DNA of 64,000 nt from Gemmata massiliana (GTDB taxonomy: Bacteria; Planctomycetota; Planctomycetia; Gemmatales; Gemmataceae): the NCBI RefSeq assembly GCF_901538265.1, contig NZ_LR593886.1, positions 4,857,738 through 4,921,737 of the forward strand, in the 5' to 3' direction. Positions 9,183 to 17,900 of this stretch are shown here, piece after piece. Within the stretch, counting starts at the first letter, position 1. The number at the start of each line of letters is the position of its first letter. The notes below the pieces were generated by a model. It did not search any database. It was not told the DNA's origin and worked only from the letters and a program-made list of their open reading frames with translations. Both the position numbers and the translations under genes were made by a program.

Positions 9183-11774
9183 ATGTCCGACCACCGTTCA
9201 TACGAGCCGACCGACACCCATACCCCACCGGGCGCTGATCCCCGGTCGGGGTACGAGGCGCCGACCGGTTTCGATGAAGCGATTGACCGCAACGGGAAAT
9301 CCCGCCCCCACTGGGCGAAATTCTTTGGTTCGCTGCAAGAACTCGGGCCGATCGAGATGGCCCGGCGGTGGCGGGAAGCGAAAGACCTGATCCGCGAAAA
9401 CGGTGTCACTTACAACGTTTACGGCGACCCCGATGGCATTGCCCGCCCCTGGCAACTCGATCCGATCCCGCTCCTCATTCCGAACATCGAAGCTGCGGCC
9501 CTCGAACACGGACTCGTTCAGCGGGCGCAGCTCTTAGAACTTGTCCTCGCTGATCTCTACGGCCCGCAATGGCTCCTGAAAGACGGTGTACTTCCGCCGG
9601 AACTAGTCGTTCCGAACCCTGGATTCCTCCGGCCGGTTCACGGGGTGCGAGTTCCCGGCGGAAGGTACCTCCACCTCTACGCGGCGAACCTCGGGCGTGG
9701 GTCCGATGGGAACTGGCGGGTGATCGGGGACCGCACGCAAGCTCCCTCCGGTGCCGGGTACGCGCTCGAAAACCGCATCGTGATGACGCGGACGCTCCCG
9801 GAAGCGTTCCGCGATTGTCGGGTGAACCGGTTGGCTCTGTTCTTCCAGACCGTGCGCGACACGCTCCGGTCGCTCGCGCCGCGGAACAAGGACAACCCGC
9901 GGGTCGTACTCCTCACCCCCGGGCCGTACAACGAGACGTACTTCGAGCACGCCTACCTCGCACGGTACCTCGGGTACACGCTCGTCGAGGGCGGCGACCT
10001 CACGGTGCGTGACAACCGCGTTTTCCTCAAAGTGCTCGGCGGGTTGCAACCGGTAGAAGTAATCTTCCGCCGGCTGGACGACGATTTCTGCGACCCGCTC
10101 GAACTGCGTCCGGATTCCTTCTTGGGGGTGCCGGGGCTCGTGCACGCTGTCCGGAGCGGTAACGTCGCGGTGGCGAACGCTCTCGGCACCGGGTTACTGG
10201 AAACTCCGGCGCTTCCCGCGTTCCTTCCGCGCTTGTGCCGAACGCTGTTGGGTGAGGAACTGCTCCTCGACTCCGTACCCACGTGGTGGTGCGGTGACCC
10301 GGAATCTCTTCGCTACGTGCTCGATCACTTGGCCGATCTCGTCATCAAACCGGCGTTCCCGGCGAGCCGGATGGAGCCGGAGTTCCCGGCCGATCTGTCC
10401 ACAACCCAGCGCGCGGCTCTTGCAGCCCGAATTCGGAACCGCCCCCGCGATTTCGTTGCGCAAGAGCGCATCGACTTGTCCGCGACGCCCGTTCTGGACG
10501 GGAACCGGCTCGTTCCCCGGAAGCTGGTCGTCCGGTCGTACCTCGCCGCCGATTCCCGGGGCAGTTTCGCGTTCATGCCGGGCGGACTGACGCGCGTTAG
10601 TGCTTCGTCCGACACGACCGTCGTGTCGATGCAGCGCGGGGGCGGGAGCAAGGACACCTGGGTGCTCGCGGACACCGAGGTGAGCGACTTCAGTTTGCTC
10701 CCGGCCGCGGGGTACCGAGTCGCGCTAACGCGGTCCGGCGGTGATCTGCCGAGCCGCGCCGCGGACAACTTGTTTTGGCTCGGGCGGTACGCGGAACGCG
10801 CCGAAGGGCTGACGCGGCTGCTCCGCGGGATCGTGGTTCGGTTGACCGAGCGGTCCGGCTTGGTCGACAGCCCGGAGCTGCCCTCGCTTTTCGCTGCTCT
10901 TGCGGCACAGGGCGATCACAAGCCGCTTCGCGTGAACACGTCGGACGATCCGTTCGCCCGCGTGCTCCCGGCGGTGTTCGCCGCATCGGACTCGAACAGC
11001 CTCGTGTCCGTCGTTCGGTGCGTTCGACTCGTGGCCTCGGTCGTTCGGGATCTGATCTCGCTCGATATGTGGCGCGTGGTCAACACTTTGAGTGCGCTTC
11101 CGGGAGAACTCACCCCCGACACAGATGACGACGAACCGACTCCGGCCGATGTGCTCGACCTGTTGAACCGAACCGTCACCACCCTGGCCGCGTTCGGCGG
11201 ACTCGTTTCCGAGAGCATGACCCGCGGGGAAGGGTGGCGGTTCCTGGACATGGGGCGCAAGCTGGAACGGGCGATGTACCTGATCGGGTTGCTGCGGGCG
11301 ACGCTCGTGACGCCGGCTGAGCACGAAGGGCCGGTGCTCGACGCGGTGCTGGAAGTTGTGGACAGCGGGATGACCTACCGGCGCCGGTACCTGAGCAGCC
11401 TTCGCGCGGAGGCCGTACTCGATTTGGTCGTCGAGGACGAAACGAGCCCGCGCTCACTGGCCACACAACTCGCGGCGCTGGTGGATGATGTGGATCACTT
11501 ACCGCGTCCGGTGGGAGGGGGGCGCTCGCCGGAACAGCGGTTCGCGCTGGCCGCACTCGGGTCCGTGCGATTGGCCGAACCGGAGCGCCTCGCGGTGGTT
11601 GAAGACGGTGTGCGTCCCGGACTGAGAGACTTGCTCAACCACGTGGGCGGGTGGCTCCCGATCCTGTCCGACGCGATCACACAGCAGTACCTCAGCCACC
11701 TTCAGACTTCGCGCCACATGGCGACTCCCGACCCGATTCGCCGGACCGGGGCCGACTCGGGAGAGCCGCTGTGA
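9183..11774 (+). CDS. Circularly permuted ATP-grasp fused to alpha-E domain
   Basis: This 863-residue fusion repeats the first two genes in one chain. Residues about 40-510 are an ATP-grasp (DUF404/407) domain with DRTQAPSGAGYALENR, RRLDDDFCDPLELRPDS and LGVPGLVHAVRSGN. Residues about 535-840 are alpha-E, beginning near SRAADNLFWLGRYAERAE. Compared with the gene at 2963, the acidic VLEDN motif reads VIGDR and the glycine loop after the lysine is lost (LVIKPAFPASRMEP), so catalysis may differ or be absent. ATG 9183 is preferred over a TTG at 9153; no clear ribosome site is seen for either. The last four bases overlap the start of the next gene. Confidence 0.87.
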   Translation: MSDHRSYEPTDTHTPPGADPRSGYEAPTGFDEAIDRNGKSRPHWAKFFGSLQELGPIEMARRWREAKDLIRENGVTYNVYGDPDGIARPWQLDPIPLLIPNIEAAALEHGLVQRAQLLELVLADLYGPQWLLKDGVLPPELVVPNPGFLRPVHGVRVPGGRYLHLYAANLGRGSDGNWRVIGDRTQAPSGAGYALENRIVMTRTLPEAFRDCRVNRLALFFQTVRDTLRSLAPRNKDNPRVVLLTPGPYNETYFEHAYLARYLGYTLVEGGDLTVRDNRVFLKVLGGLQPVEVIFRRLDDDFCDPLELRPDSFLGVPGLVHAVRSGNVAVANALGTGLLETPALPAFLPRLCRTLLGEELLLDSVPTWWCGDPESLRYVLDHLADLVIKPAFPASRMEPEFPADLSTTQRAALAARIRNRPRDFVAQERIDLSATPVLDGNRLVPRKLVVRSYLAADSRGSFAFMPGGLTRVSASSDTTVVSMQRGGGSKDTWVLADTEVSDFSLLPAAGYRVALTRSGGDLPSRAADNLFWLGRYAERAEGLTRLLRGIVVRLTERSGLVDSPELPSLFAALAAQGDHKPLRVNTSDDPFARVLPAVFAASDSNSLVSVVRCVRLVASVVRDLISLDMWRVVNTLSALPGELTPDTDDDEPTPADVLDLLNRTVTTLAAFGGLVSESMTRGEGWRFLDMGRKLERAMYLIGLLRATLVTPAEHEGPVLDAVLEVVDSGMTYRRRYLSSLRAEAVLDLVVEDETSPRSLATQLAALVDDVDHLPRPVGGGRSPEQRFALAALGSVRLAEPERLAVVEDGVRPGLRDLLNHVGGWLPILSDAITQQYLSHLQTSRHMATPDPIRRTGADSGEPL

Positions 11775-12652
11775 CGCGCTACGCGATTACGCACGTCACC
11801 ACCTACGAGTACACCGAATCGGTTTCGCTCTGCCAGAACGTCGCGCACCTGTTCGTCCGGGAATGCTCCCGGCAGCAATCCGAGCCATCAATTCTGTCGA
11901 TTTCGCCTGGCCCGGCCGTGATCGAGGAGCGCGTCGATTACTTCGGTAACCCGGTCCACTACTTCACTATTCAGGAACCGCACCGCGAATTAACGGTGCG
12001 CGTGGAGCACAGGATCGCAGTAGAACCGCCTCCGGACATTGTTCCGGGCGCGACGCCCGCGTGGGAGCGCGTCCGGGACCGGTTGGGGCACGACCGCGCC
12101 ACGGACTGGTTCGATGCGTACCAGTTCATGTTCGATTCCCGGTTCGCTGCGGCCGATCCGCGGTACGCCGAGTTCGCCGCCGTTTCGTTCACACCTGGGC
12201 GCTCGATTTTGGACGCGGCCCTCCACCTCGTGAACCGGATTCACACCGGCTTCGTGTACGATCCGCGGGCTACCACCGTGACAACTCCGGTCGCGGAAGT
12301 GTTCGAGAAGCGCCGCGGGGTATGCCAGGATTTCGCACACTTGCTACTCGCGTGCCTCCGGTCCCTCGGGTTGGCGGCGCGGTATGTCAGCGGGTACCTG
12401 TCCACACTGCCGCCCCCGGGGCGCCCGCGCCTCATCGGTGCGGACGCGACCCACGCCTGGGTGAGCTTGTTCTGTGGCGATTACGGGTGGGTGGACCTGG
12501 ACCCGACGAACGACCAGATCCCGCAGGAGCGGCACATTCTGCTCGCCTGGGGGCGGGACTACGACGACGTAAGCCCGCTTAAGGGAGTGATTCTTGGCGG
12601 CGGGCAGCACGCCATCAAAGTGTCCGTCGATGTTGCCGTTGAGGACGACTAG
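11771..12652 (+). CDS. Transglutaminase-like cysteine peptidase
   Basis: This 293-residue protein has a bacterial transglutaminase N-terminal region (VTRYAITHVTTYEYTESV) and a transglutaminase core with Cys185 (RRGVCQDFAHLLLA), His228 (ADATHAWVS) and Asp244 (WVDLDPTND). The GTG at 11771 is chosen because it forms a GTGA four-base overlap with the previous stop, implying translational coupling to the ATP-grasp/alpha-E fusion. It is the second transglutaminase of the locus and lacks DUF2126. Such proteins usually act as cysteine proteases or amide-bond transferases. Its stop overlaps by four bases the stop of the convergent metallopeptidase gene. Confidence 0.9.
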   Translation: MTRYAITHVTTYEYTESVSLCQNVAHLFVRECSRQQSEPSILSISPGPAVIEERVDYFGNPVHYFTIQEPHRELTVRVEHRIAVEPPPDIVPGATPAWERVRDRLGHDRATDWFDAYQFMFDSRFAAADPRYAEFAAVSFTPGRSILDAALHLVNRIHTGFVYDPRATTVTTPVAEVFEKRRGVCQDFAHLLLACLRSLGLAARYVSGYLSTLPPPGRPRLIGADATHAWVSLFCGDYGWVDLDPTNDQIPQERHILLAWGRDYDDVSPLKGVILGGGQHAIKVSVDVAVEDD

Positions 12653-13749
12653 ATCGGGGCCGTAACAGTCGTTTTAACGCTGGTCGGAGCCGACACCACT
12701 TCGTGTACGAACCGCAACTTCTCGATAACCGGAGCCGAAATCACAAACGGGTAACCGTCGACCAGTCCCAGTCCGCGGTTGAGGTTGTTCAGAACGTAGG
12801 TGAGCGCGTGCCAGTCGCTGAGCATCGCCTCGAACGCGGACGGCGTGGGAGTGACCACCTTCGTTTCCGGCTTCATCACCGGCTCGCCTACTCGCTTTGG
12901 CTTCACCGATAACCCGCAACCGATAGCCGTTTCAAGCGTATCGGTCATGTGCAGGTAGTGTGCCCATGTTTCGGCCCAATCTTCCCAGGAGTGCGCGGTC
13001 GCGTAGGCGGAAATGAAGCGTTCCTGCCAATCCGGGGGCGCGCCGGTTTTGTAGTAGCGGTCGAGCGCCTGGCCGTAGTCCTCGCGCTCGTCGCCGAACA
13101 GCTCGCGGAAGCGATCGAGAACCGGGCCGTCTTTGACGAGTACGTCCCAGTAGTAGTGGCCGATCTCGTGACGGAAGTGGCCCAGTACGGTTCGGTATGG
13201 CTCCCGCATCTGGTGCCGTCGGCGCTCGCGTTCGGCGTCGTCCGCTTCGGCGATGTTAACAGTAATCAGGCCGTTACTGTGACCGGTCAGCACCGCGGGC
13301 GCGTCCGGATCGGTCGGATCAGCGAGGAACTCGAACGCCAGCCCGGTCGCGTCCTGATCCTGTTTGCTCGCGATCGGCAACTTGAGTGCGAGTAGTGTGT
13401 AGAGCAGGCGTCGCTTGGCGATTTCGAGTTTGAACCACGCCTCTTTGTTTCCGGTCGGCGCCAGGTCGGGAATAACGCGGGTTAACCGACAAGACAGGCA
13501 GTACGGGTTGTCATCGTCCGCGGACAGCGCCCAGTTGCAGACGTTGTGCTCGGTGTAGTTTCGGCAGAGCCGATACGTCTTCCCCTCGGCTCGGGCGAGT
13601 GGTGACTTCCACAAACCGTCCCCAAGACTATCGAGCGATCCTGTTACCCCCAAATCCGGTAGATAGGCGAGCGGGTGCTCACAGCGGACACAGTGGACGC
13701 TCTCGAAGAAAACGAGGTGATCGCAGTGATCGCAATGGAAGACCTTCAT
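12649..13749 (-). CDS. Zinc-ribbon putative zinc metallopeptidase (COG4307-like)
   Basis: This 366-residue protein starts with a zinc ribbon (HCDHCDH and later HCVRCEHP) and a second cysteine group (CRNYTEHNVCNW and YCLSC). A metallopeptidase motif, HEIGH, lies at residues 194-198 (GHFRHEIGHYYWDV), with a downstream glutamate-rich segment (EDWAETWAHYLHM) that may give the third zinc ligand. This matches the family of putative zinc-binding metallopeptidases with an N-terminal zinc ribbon. It runs opposite to the ATP-grasp/transglutaminase operon, and the two stop codons overlap by four bases. That arrangement, plus the amide chemistry of the operon, suggests it belongs to the same system. No signal peptide is seen. 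Confidence 0.85.
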   Translation of the reverse strand: MKVFHCDHCDHLVFFESVHCVRCEHPLAYLPDLGVTGSLDSLGDGLWKSPLARAEGKTYRLCRNYTEHNVCNWALSADDDNPYCLSCRLTRVIPDLAPTGNKEAWFKLEIAKRRLLYTLLALKLPIASKQDQDATGLAFEFLADPTDPDAPAVLTGHSNGLITVNIAEADDAERERRRHQMREPYRTVLGHFRHEIGHYYWDVLVKDGPVLDRFRELFGDEREDYGQALDRYYKTGAPPDWQERFISAYATAHSWEDWAETWAHYLHMTDTLETAIGCGLSVKPKRVGEPVMKPETKVVTPTPSAFEAMLSDWHALTYVLNNLNRGLGLVDGYPFVISAPVIEKLRFVHEVVSAPTSVKTTVTAPI

Positions 13750-13965
13750 CGACGTTCTCAGTTATTTTGAGTTCTCGCCGCGGTAAGGGCGATATACATT
13801 CGCTCGCAATGCGAACGTCGTGCCGATGATCGATCTGAGGATCCGCGCCCCTTCGCGGGTGGTGCGGGTCCACTTTTACGGAAATGATTGTTGCGCGCAA
13901 AACAAAGGGTGCCGCCATTTTTGACAATGGGACACCCGCTCAATTCGACACACAACCGGTATCGA

Positions 13966-14793
13966 TTACGGCGTCGGAACAGGAACCGTAGGTAGTCCGC
14001 CGCAAGCCGGGTTGCAGTTGCCACTGAAGCAGGACACTTGCGGGCCGTCGCACGGTCCGCCGCGCTTGAAGTAGCCCCCGAAGAGGTCTTCAAACGTCCC
14101 CTTGCTCGGCACGAAGATCCGGTCACCTGGCAAAAGCTGGTAGTTCGTCGAAGTGTCGCCGAGCTGCACAATGTTCGTGTAGCACACCGGCAACACAGTC
14201 CTACACCCGTCGGGAAGCGAGGGGCGGGCGACGATGATGTTTTGCAGCGACGCCCGGCGCGTCGGCCCGCCCGCCTGCGTGATCGCCGAGAGCACGGTAT
14301 CGTGCCCCGTGACCGGGAACGCACCGGGAGCGTTCACTTCGCCGAGCACGTAGAACACTTTCCCCGGGCGCGCGAGTAGCCGAACCGTCATGGGCACGGC
14401 CTTCTTTTCCTTCGCCGCGACCGTGTCGCGTACTACCACTTCGACTTCTGGCAGCGTTTTCCCCGCGACTACGGGGCGCCCGTATTGGCCGAGGTCGATG
14501 GTCCCGTCGGGCTGCACCGGCTGATCCGGCGGGAGTCGGACCGGGGCATCGAGTTCCACTGGTTGCACGAGCAACGTGTCGCCGGCTTCAACTACGTGAG
14601 CAGAGAGCAACGACATCGCGAGTTCACGTGGCACCGGCGCGGGAACGGGGGCCGTGTCGCGCACGGCCTTCGCGTTCTTACTAAGAGGATTGGTCGGTGT
14701 GCTGAACCCGAGCGATTCGCCCACGGTCGAGCACCCGGTTGTAACGAGTATCATTAGGCCGAGGGCGCCGAAGGTCCGCGTGCGAATTGCCAT
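13966..14793 (-). CDS. Polysaccharide export (Wza-type, SLBB) lipoprotein
   Basis: This 275-residue protein begins MAIRTRTFGALGLMILVTTGC, a signal with a somewhat imperfect lipobox ending at Cys. A polysaccharide biosynthesis/export domain follows (VEAGDTLLVQPV, QPDGTIDLGQYGRPVVAG), then an SLBB-like segment (YVLGEVNAPGAFPVTGH) and LLPGDRIFVPSKG. The ATG at 14793 has GGAG 8 bases upstream, so the ATG at 14826 is rejected. Proteins of this type form the periplasmic/outer-membrane channel for exported polysaccharide. The C-terminal 30 residues are unusually rich in Cys, Gly and Pro. No other capsule genes are nearby. It lies 118 bases downstream of the AsmA-like gene on the same strand. Confidence 0.85.
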   Translation of the reverse strand: MAIRTRTFGALGLMILVTTGCSTVGESLGFSTPTNPLSKNAKAVRDTAPVPAPVPRELAMSLLSAHVVEAGDTLLVQPVELDAPVRLPPDQPVQPDGTIDLGQYGRPVVAGKTLPEVEVVVRDTVAAKEKKAVPMTVRLLARPGKVFYVLGEVNAPGAFPVTGHDTVLSAITQAGGPTRRASLQNIIVARPSLPDGCRTVLPVCYTNIVQLGDTSTNYQLLPGDRIFVPSKGTFEDLFGGYFKRGGPCDGPQVSCFSGNCNPACGGLPTVPVPTP

Positions 14794-14911
14794 AACACCG
14801 ACTCCTTTCCAGCTTATCCGGGGCATCGGTGTTATCGGGTCGCACGGAACCTCCTCTTAAACCGTTCTTACTGCTACCTCCCAAACTGCGCCACTTCTCG
14901 GCGCAATCGGC

Positions 14912-17900
14912 CTACTTGTTACTCATGGAACTGCTCGAACCGAGTCCGAGAATGCCGGCGGCTTCCGCCGGAAGTACGTACCGCGACAGGAAGAACCGCA
15001 CGGCCTGGTCGGTCAGAAGTGCCCCGACGTTCACGCGCACGATGGGGTTACTCGTTGATCCGGTAATCGTGAGACGTATCGTCCGATTCGAGAGAAAATC
15101 ACTCACGTCGCGGATCAGCCCGATCGGGACGGGGCCGATTGCTGGCACGCGCAACCCGAACACCCGCAGCGCGCGAACATCGGGACCGATCGTTCCCGTG
15201 TGCGCGACCACGTTCAGGTCCACGCGGCCACTGGTCGCAATCGTCCCCTCCGCGAACAACTGCGCGGCCGGGTTCGCCAGTGCGAGCCGCTCGACGCGGA
15301 AGACGCCCTTACTCAGATTCGCGCGCACGTCGCCCGACTGGAACGGCTTCACGAGACCAGTGGTGTTCAGGAACGGCGTGACCTGACGCAGAATCGGGAT
15401 TTCCTTCACCGACGTGTTGTTCAGACTGGCGATCAGAGTACCGCTCACGTCGTCGAACGAGCGCACGCGGGTGCCCTTCAGGTCGAAACGCCCTGTAAGC
15501 CGCCCGCTTCCCAAAAGAGCGTTTTCACCGAGTTCCGGTGCGATGGCCCGCAGTGGCACGTCGGCAAACTTCACCTCTCCATCCAGTCGCGTTTCTGTGC
15601 CCCAATCGAGCGACAAATCGGCTCGGGCGCGTCCGGACCCGGCCTGGACGGACGCCTCGCGCACGGTGAATCGCCCGTACCCGCCCGCCGCGCTCGAAAA
15701 CGTGAACGGAACCCGAAGGTCCGTGACCTGCACACCGGACACGCTCCCACGCGGTAGAGTCACCGTGCCCGACCCTCGCATTTCGCCGCCGAGCCGGGCG
15801 TGAACGACCAACGAAACGGGGCCGTCGAGTAGATCGTTGGAGCCACTGAACGGCGCGAGGAGTTTCTTTGCGTCCGCGCCGCTGAGCGCGAGAGTAAAGA
15901 AGTTTCGCTGCGTTTGTTCGAGCCGCACCTGTCCGCGTGCGCGGAGTTCGCCACCGGCTACGCGGCCCGTAACATCGGAGAGTTGCAGGACGCCGTCGCG
16001 CATCACCAGCAAGCCCACCAGCTCTTGCGAGACGAGCGTTCCGCCCCATTCGAGGCGCGTCAGGGTGATGCGCCCGGAGCCGGTCGAGAGGTCGTTCTCG
16101 AAGTCGAAGTTCGCGTCGAGTCGTCCTCGGAGCGGTTCGAGCGCGCTGAACCCGATGCCGCTCGCGAGCCGCGCGAGGTTCACGCCGGTTAACTTGAACG
16201 ACCCGCGGTCGCGTTTTCCCTGTCCACCCGGCTCCTTGTCCTTCTTCTGGCCCGGATAGCGCCCCCTAATGTCGAACGACCCGCCGAGCGTCTTGCCTTC
16301 GAGTTCGTACTCTACCGCGCCACCCTTGAGAGTGGCCTTGCCGGTCAAGCGCTCCGCGGGGATGCCCTGAACAGTCAATTTCGGCGCGGTGATGTCTACG
16401 TCGAGGTTGCCCACGCGCCCCTGGCCTTCCTTCGCCGGTGGGATTTCGCCACCGATCTTTCCGGACACCTTCCCGGCGATTTTGACAGGAAAATCTGGCA
16501 CCAGTTCCGCCGTGCCGCCCGCGTCCAAGTCTTTGAACTCCACTCCGAACGCACCCGCCTTGTCCGCGGCGAACGGTACGTTGGCGGACCCGTTCAGCGT
16601 GCCGCCAAAGGCGTTCGCCTTGAGATCGGAAACCACCAGCTTTTCGGAGGTCAGTTCCCACTTCAATTCGACATGGTTGGCCGTCGATTTGGCGAGCGTG
16701 AGTTTCGTAGCTTTGATGCTGCCCGTCGCTGTGTACGCGAGTGGTGAGATCGTGCCCGTCACGCGCGATTCCGTTTCCAGCACGCCCTCAACGGGAGCGG
16801 GGAGTTGCGCTTCGGGAACCAGCTTCCGCAAGTCGGTGATGCTCGTACCGGTCGTTTTCACCGTGGCCGAGAACGGGTATTTGCCGGTTAGCCCGAGCGT
16901 CGCTTCCGCGCTAACGGGAATACCTTCCAGAGTGACGTTCGCTTCTTTGAGTGTTGCGACGCCTTTCGCGACCGTGGCCGAGAGTCGGATGTCTTTCGCG
17001 ATGCGGCTCTCCACGACGAGTTCGGACGAAGTCAGTTCGGCGGAGCCGTTCCACTCGTTGGGGTCCGAGAGCTTCTCGTAAGGTGCCTTCATCGCCACTT
17101 TGCCGGAAACGGTGCCCTTCAGTGCGAGTTTGAAATCGGGCAATGCCTTGAGAACTTCGCCGAGCGGAATTTGGTCAATGGTTAGTGCGGCACTCACGTC
17201 GCCCGGCGGCGAGGTCATAGCCGTGAGCGTTCCGCGAAACGTGCCGGATTGTGGCCCACTTTGGGTTGATTGATCGATCTTCCCGCTGAGATCAGTGAGG
17301 GTGAATTTCCTGTCCTGGTAGATCATGTTCGCGGAGATGTCGCGAAGCGTCAGCCCTTCGAGCGTGAGCGACGGCGACGAGATCTTTCCAGTGAACTTGT
17401 AAGCGGCTTGGCTCACGGCTTGCGATACGGGGACCGCGATCGTCGCTTCCGCGCTCACTTTTCCGCTAATCTTGTAGTTGATCTTCACCTTCAGCTTTTC
17501 GAGCAATTCGGCGATGTTGATGTCACGGAAACGGATGGTCGCATCGAGTGTCGGCTCGCCGCCCTTAGTGGGCTCCTTCTTGTCGTCCTTTTTCGGCGGA
17601 TCGGCGGGTTTCTTTTCCTGCCGCGCCGAGTTGCGCACGGGGGCCTTCGAGGGGCGCGTGTTGCTCGCGTTGTCCTTCTGGTGCTGGAATTCGTACTGAC
17701 TTCCGGCCTTCCGCAGGTGGATCGGGATATCGTCGCCGGGGAATCCGACGACCTTCACATCCGTAATCACGCCGTCGCCACCGCCACTCGGTTCGATCCG
17801 CCCGTCGGAGTAGACCCGTAACACGAGATCCGCGCCGCCCTTCAGCTTGCCTTCGATGTCCTTTGGCAACTTCCATTCGGGCGGTAGCTTCTTGAGATCG

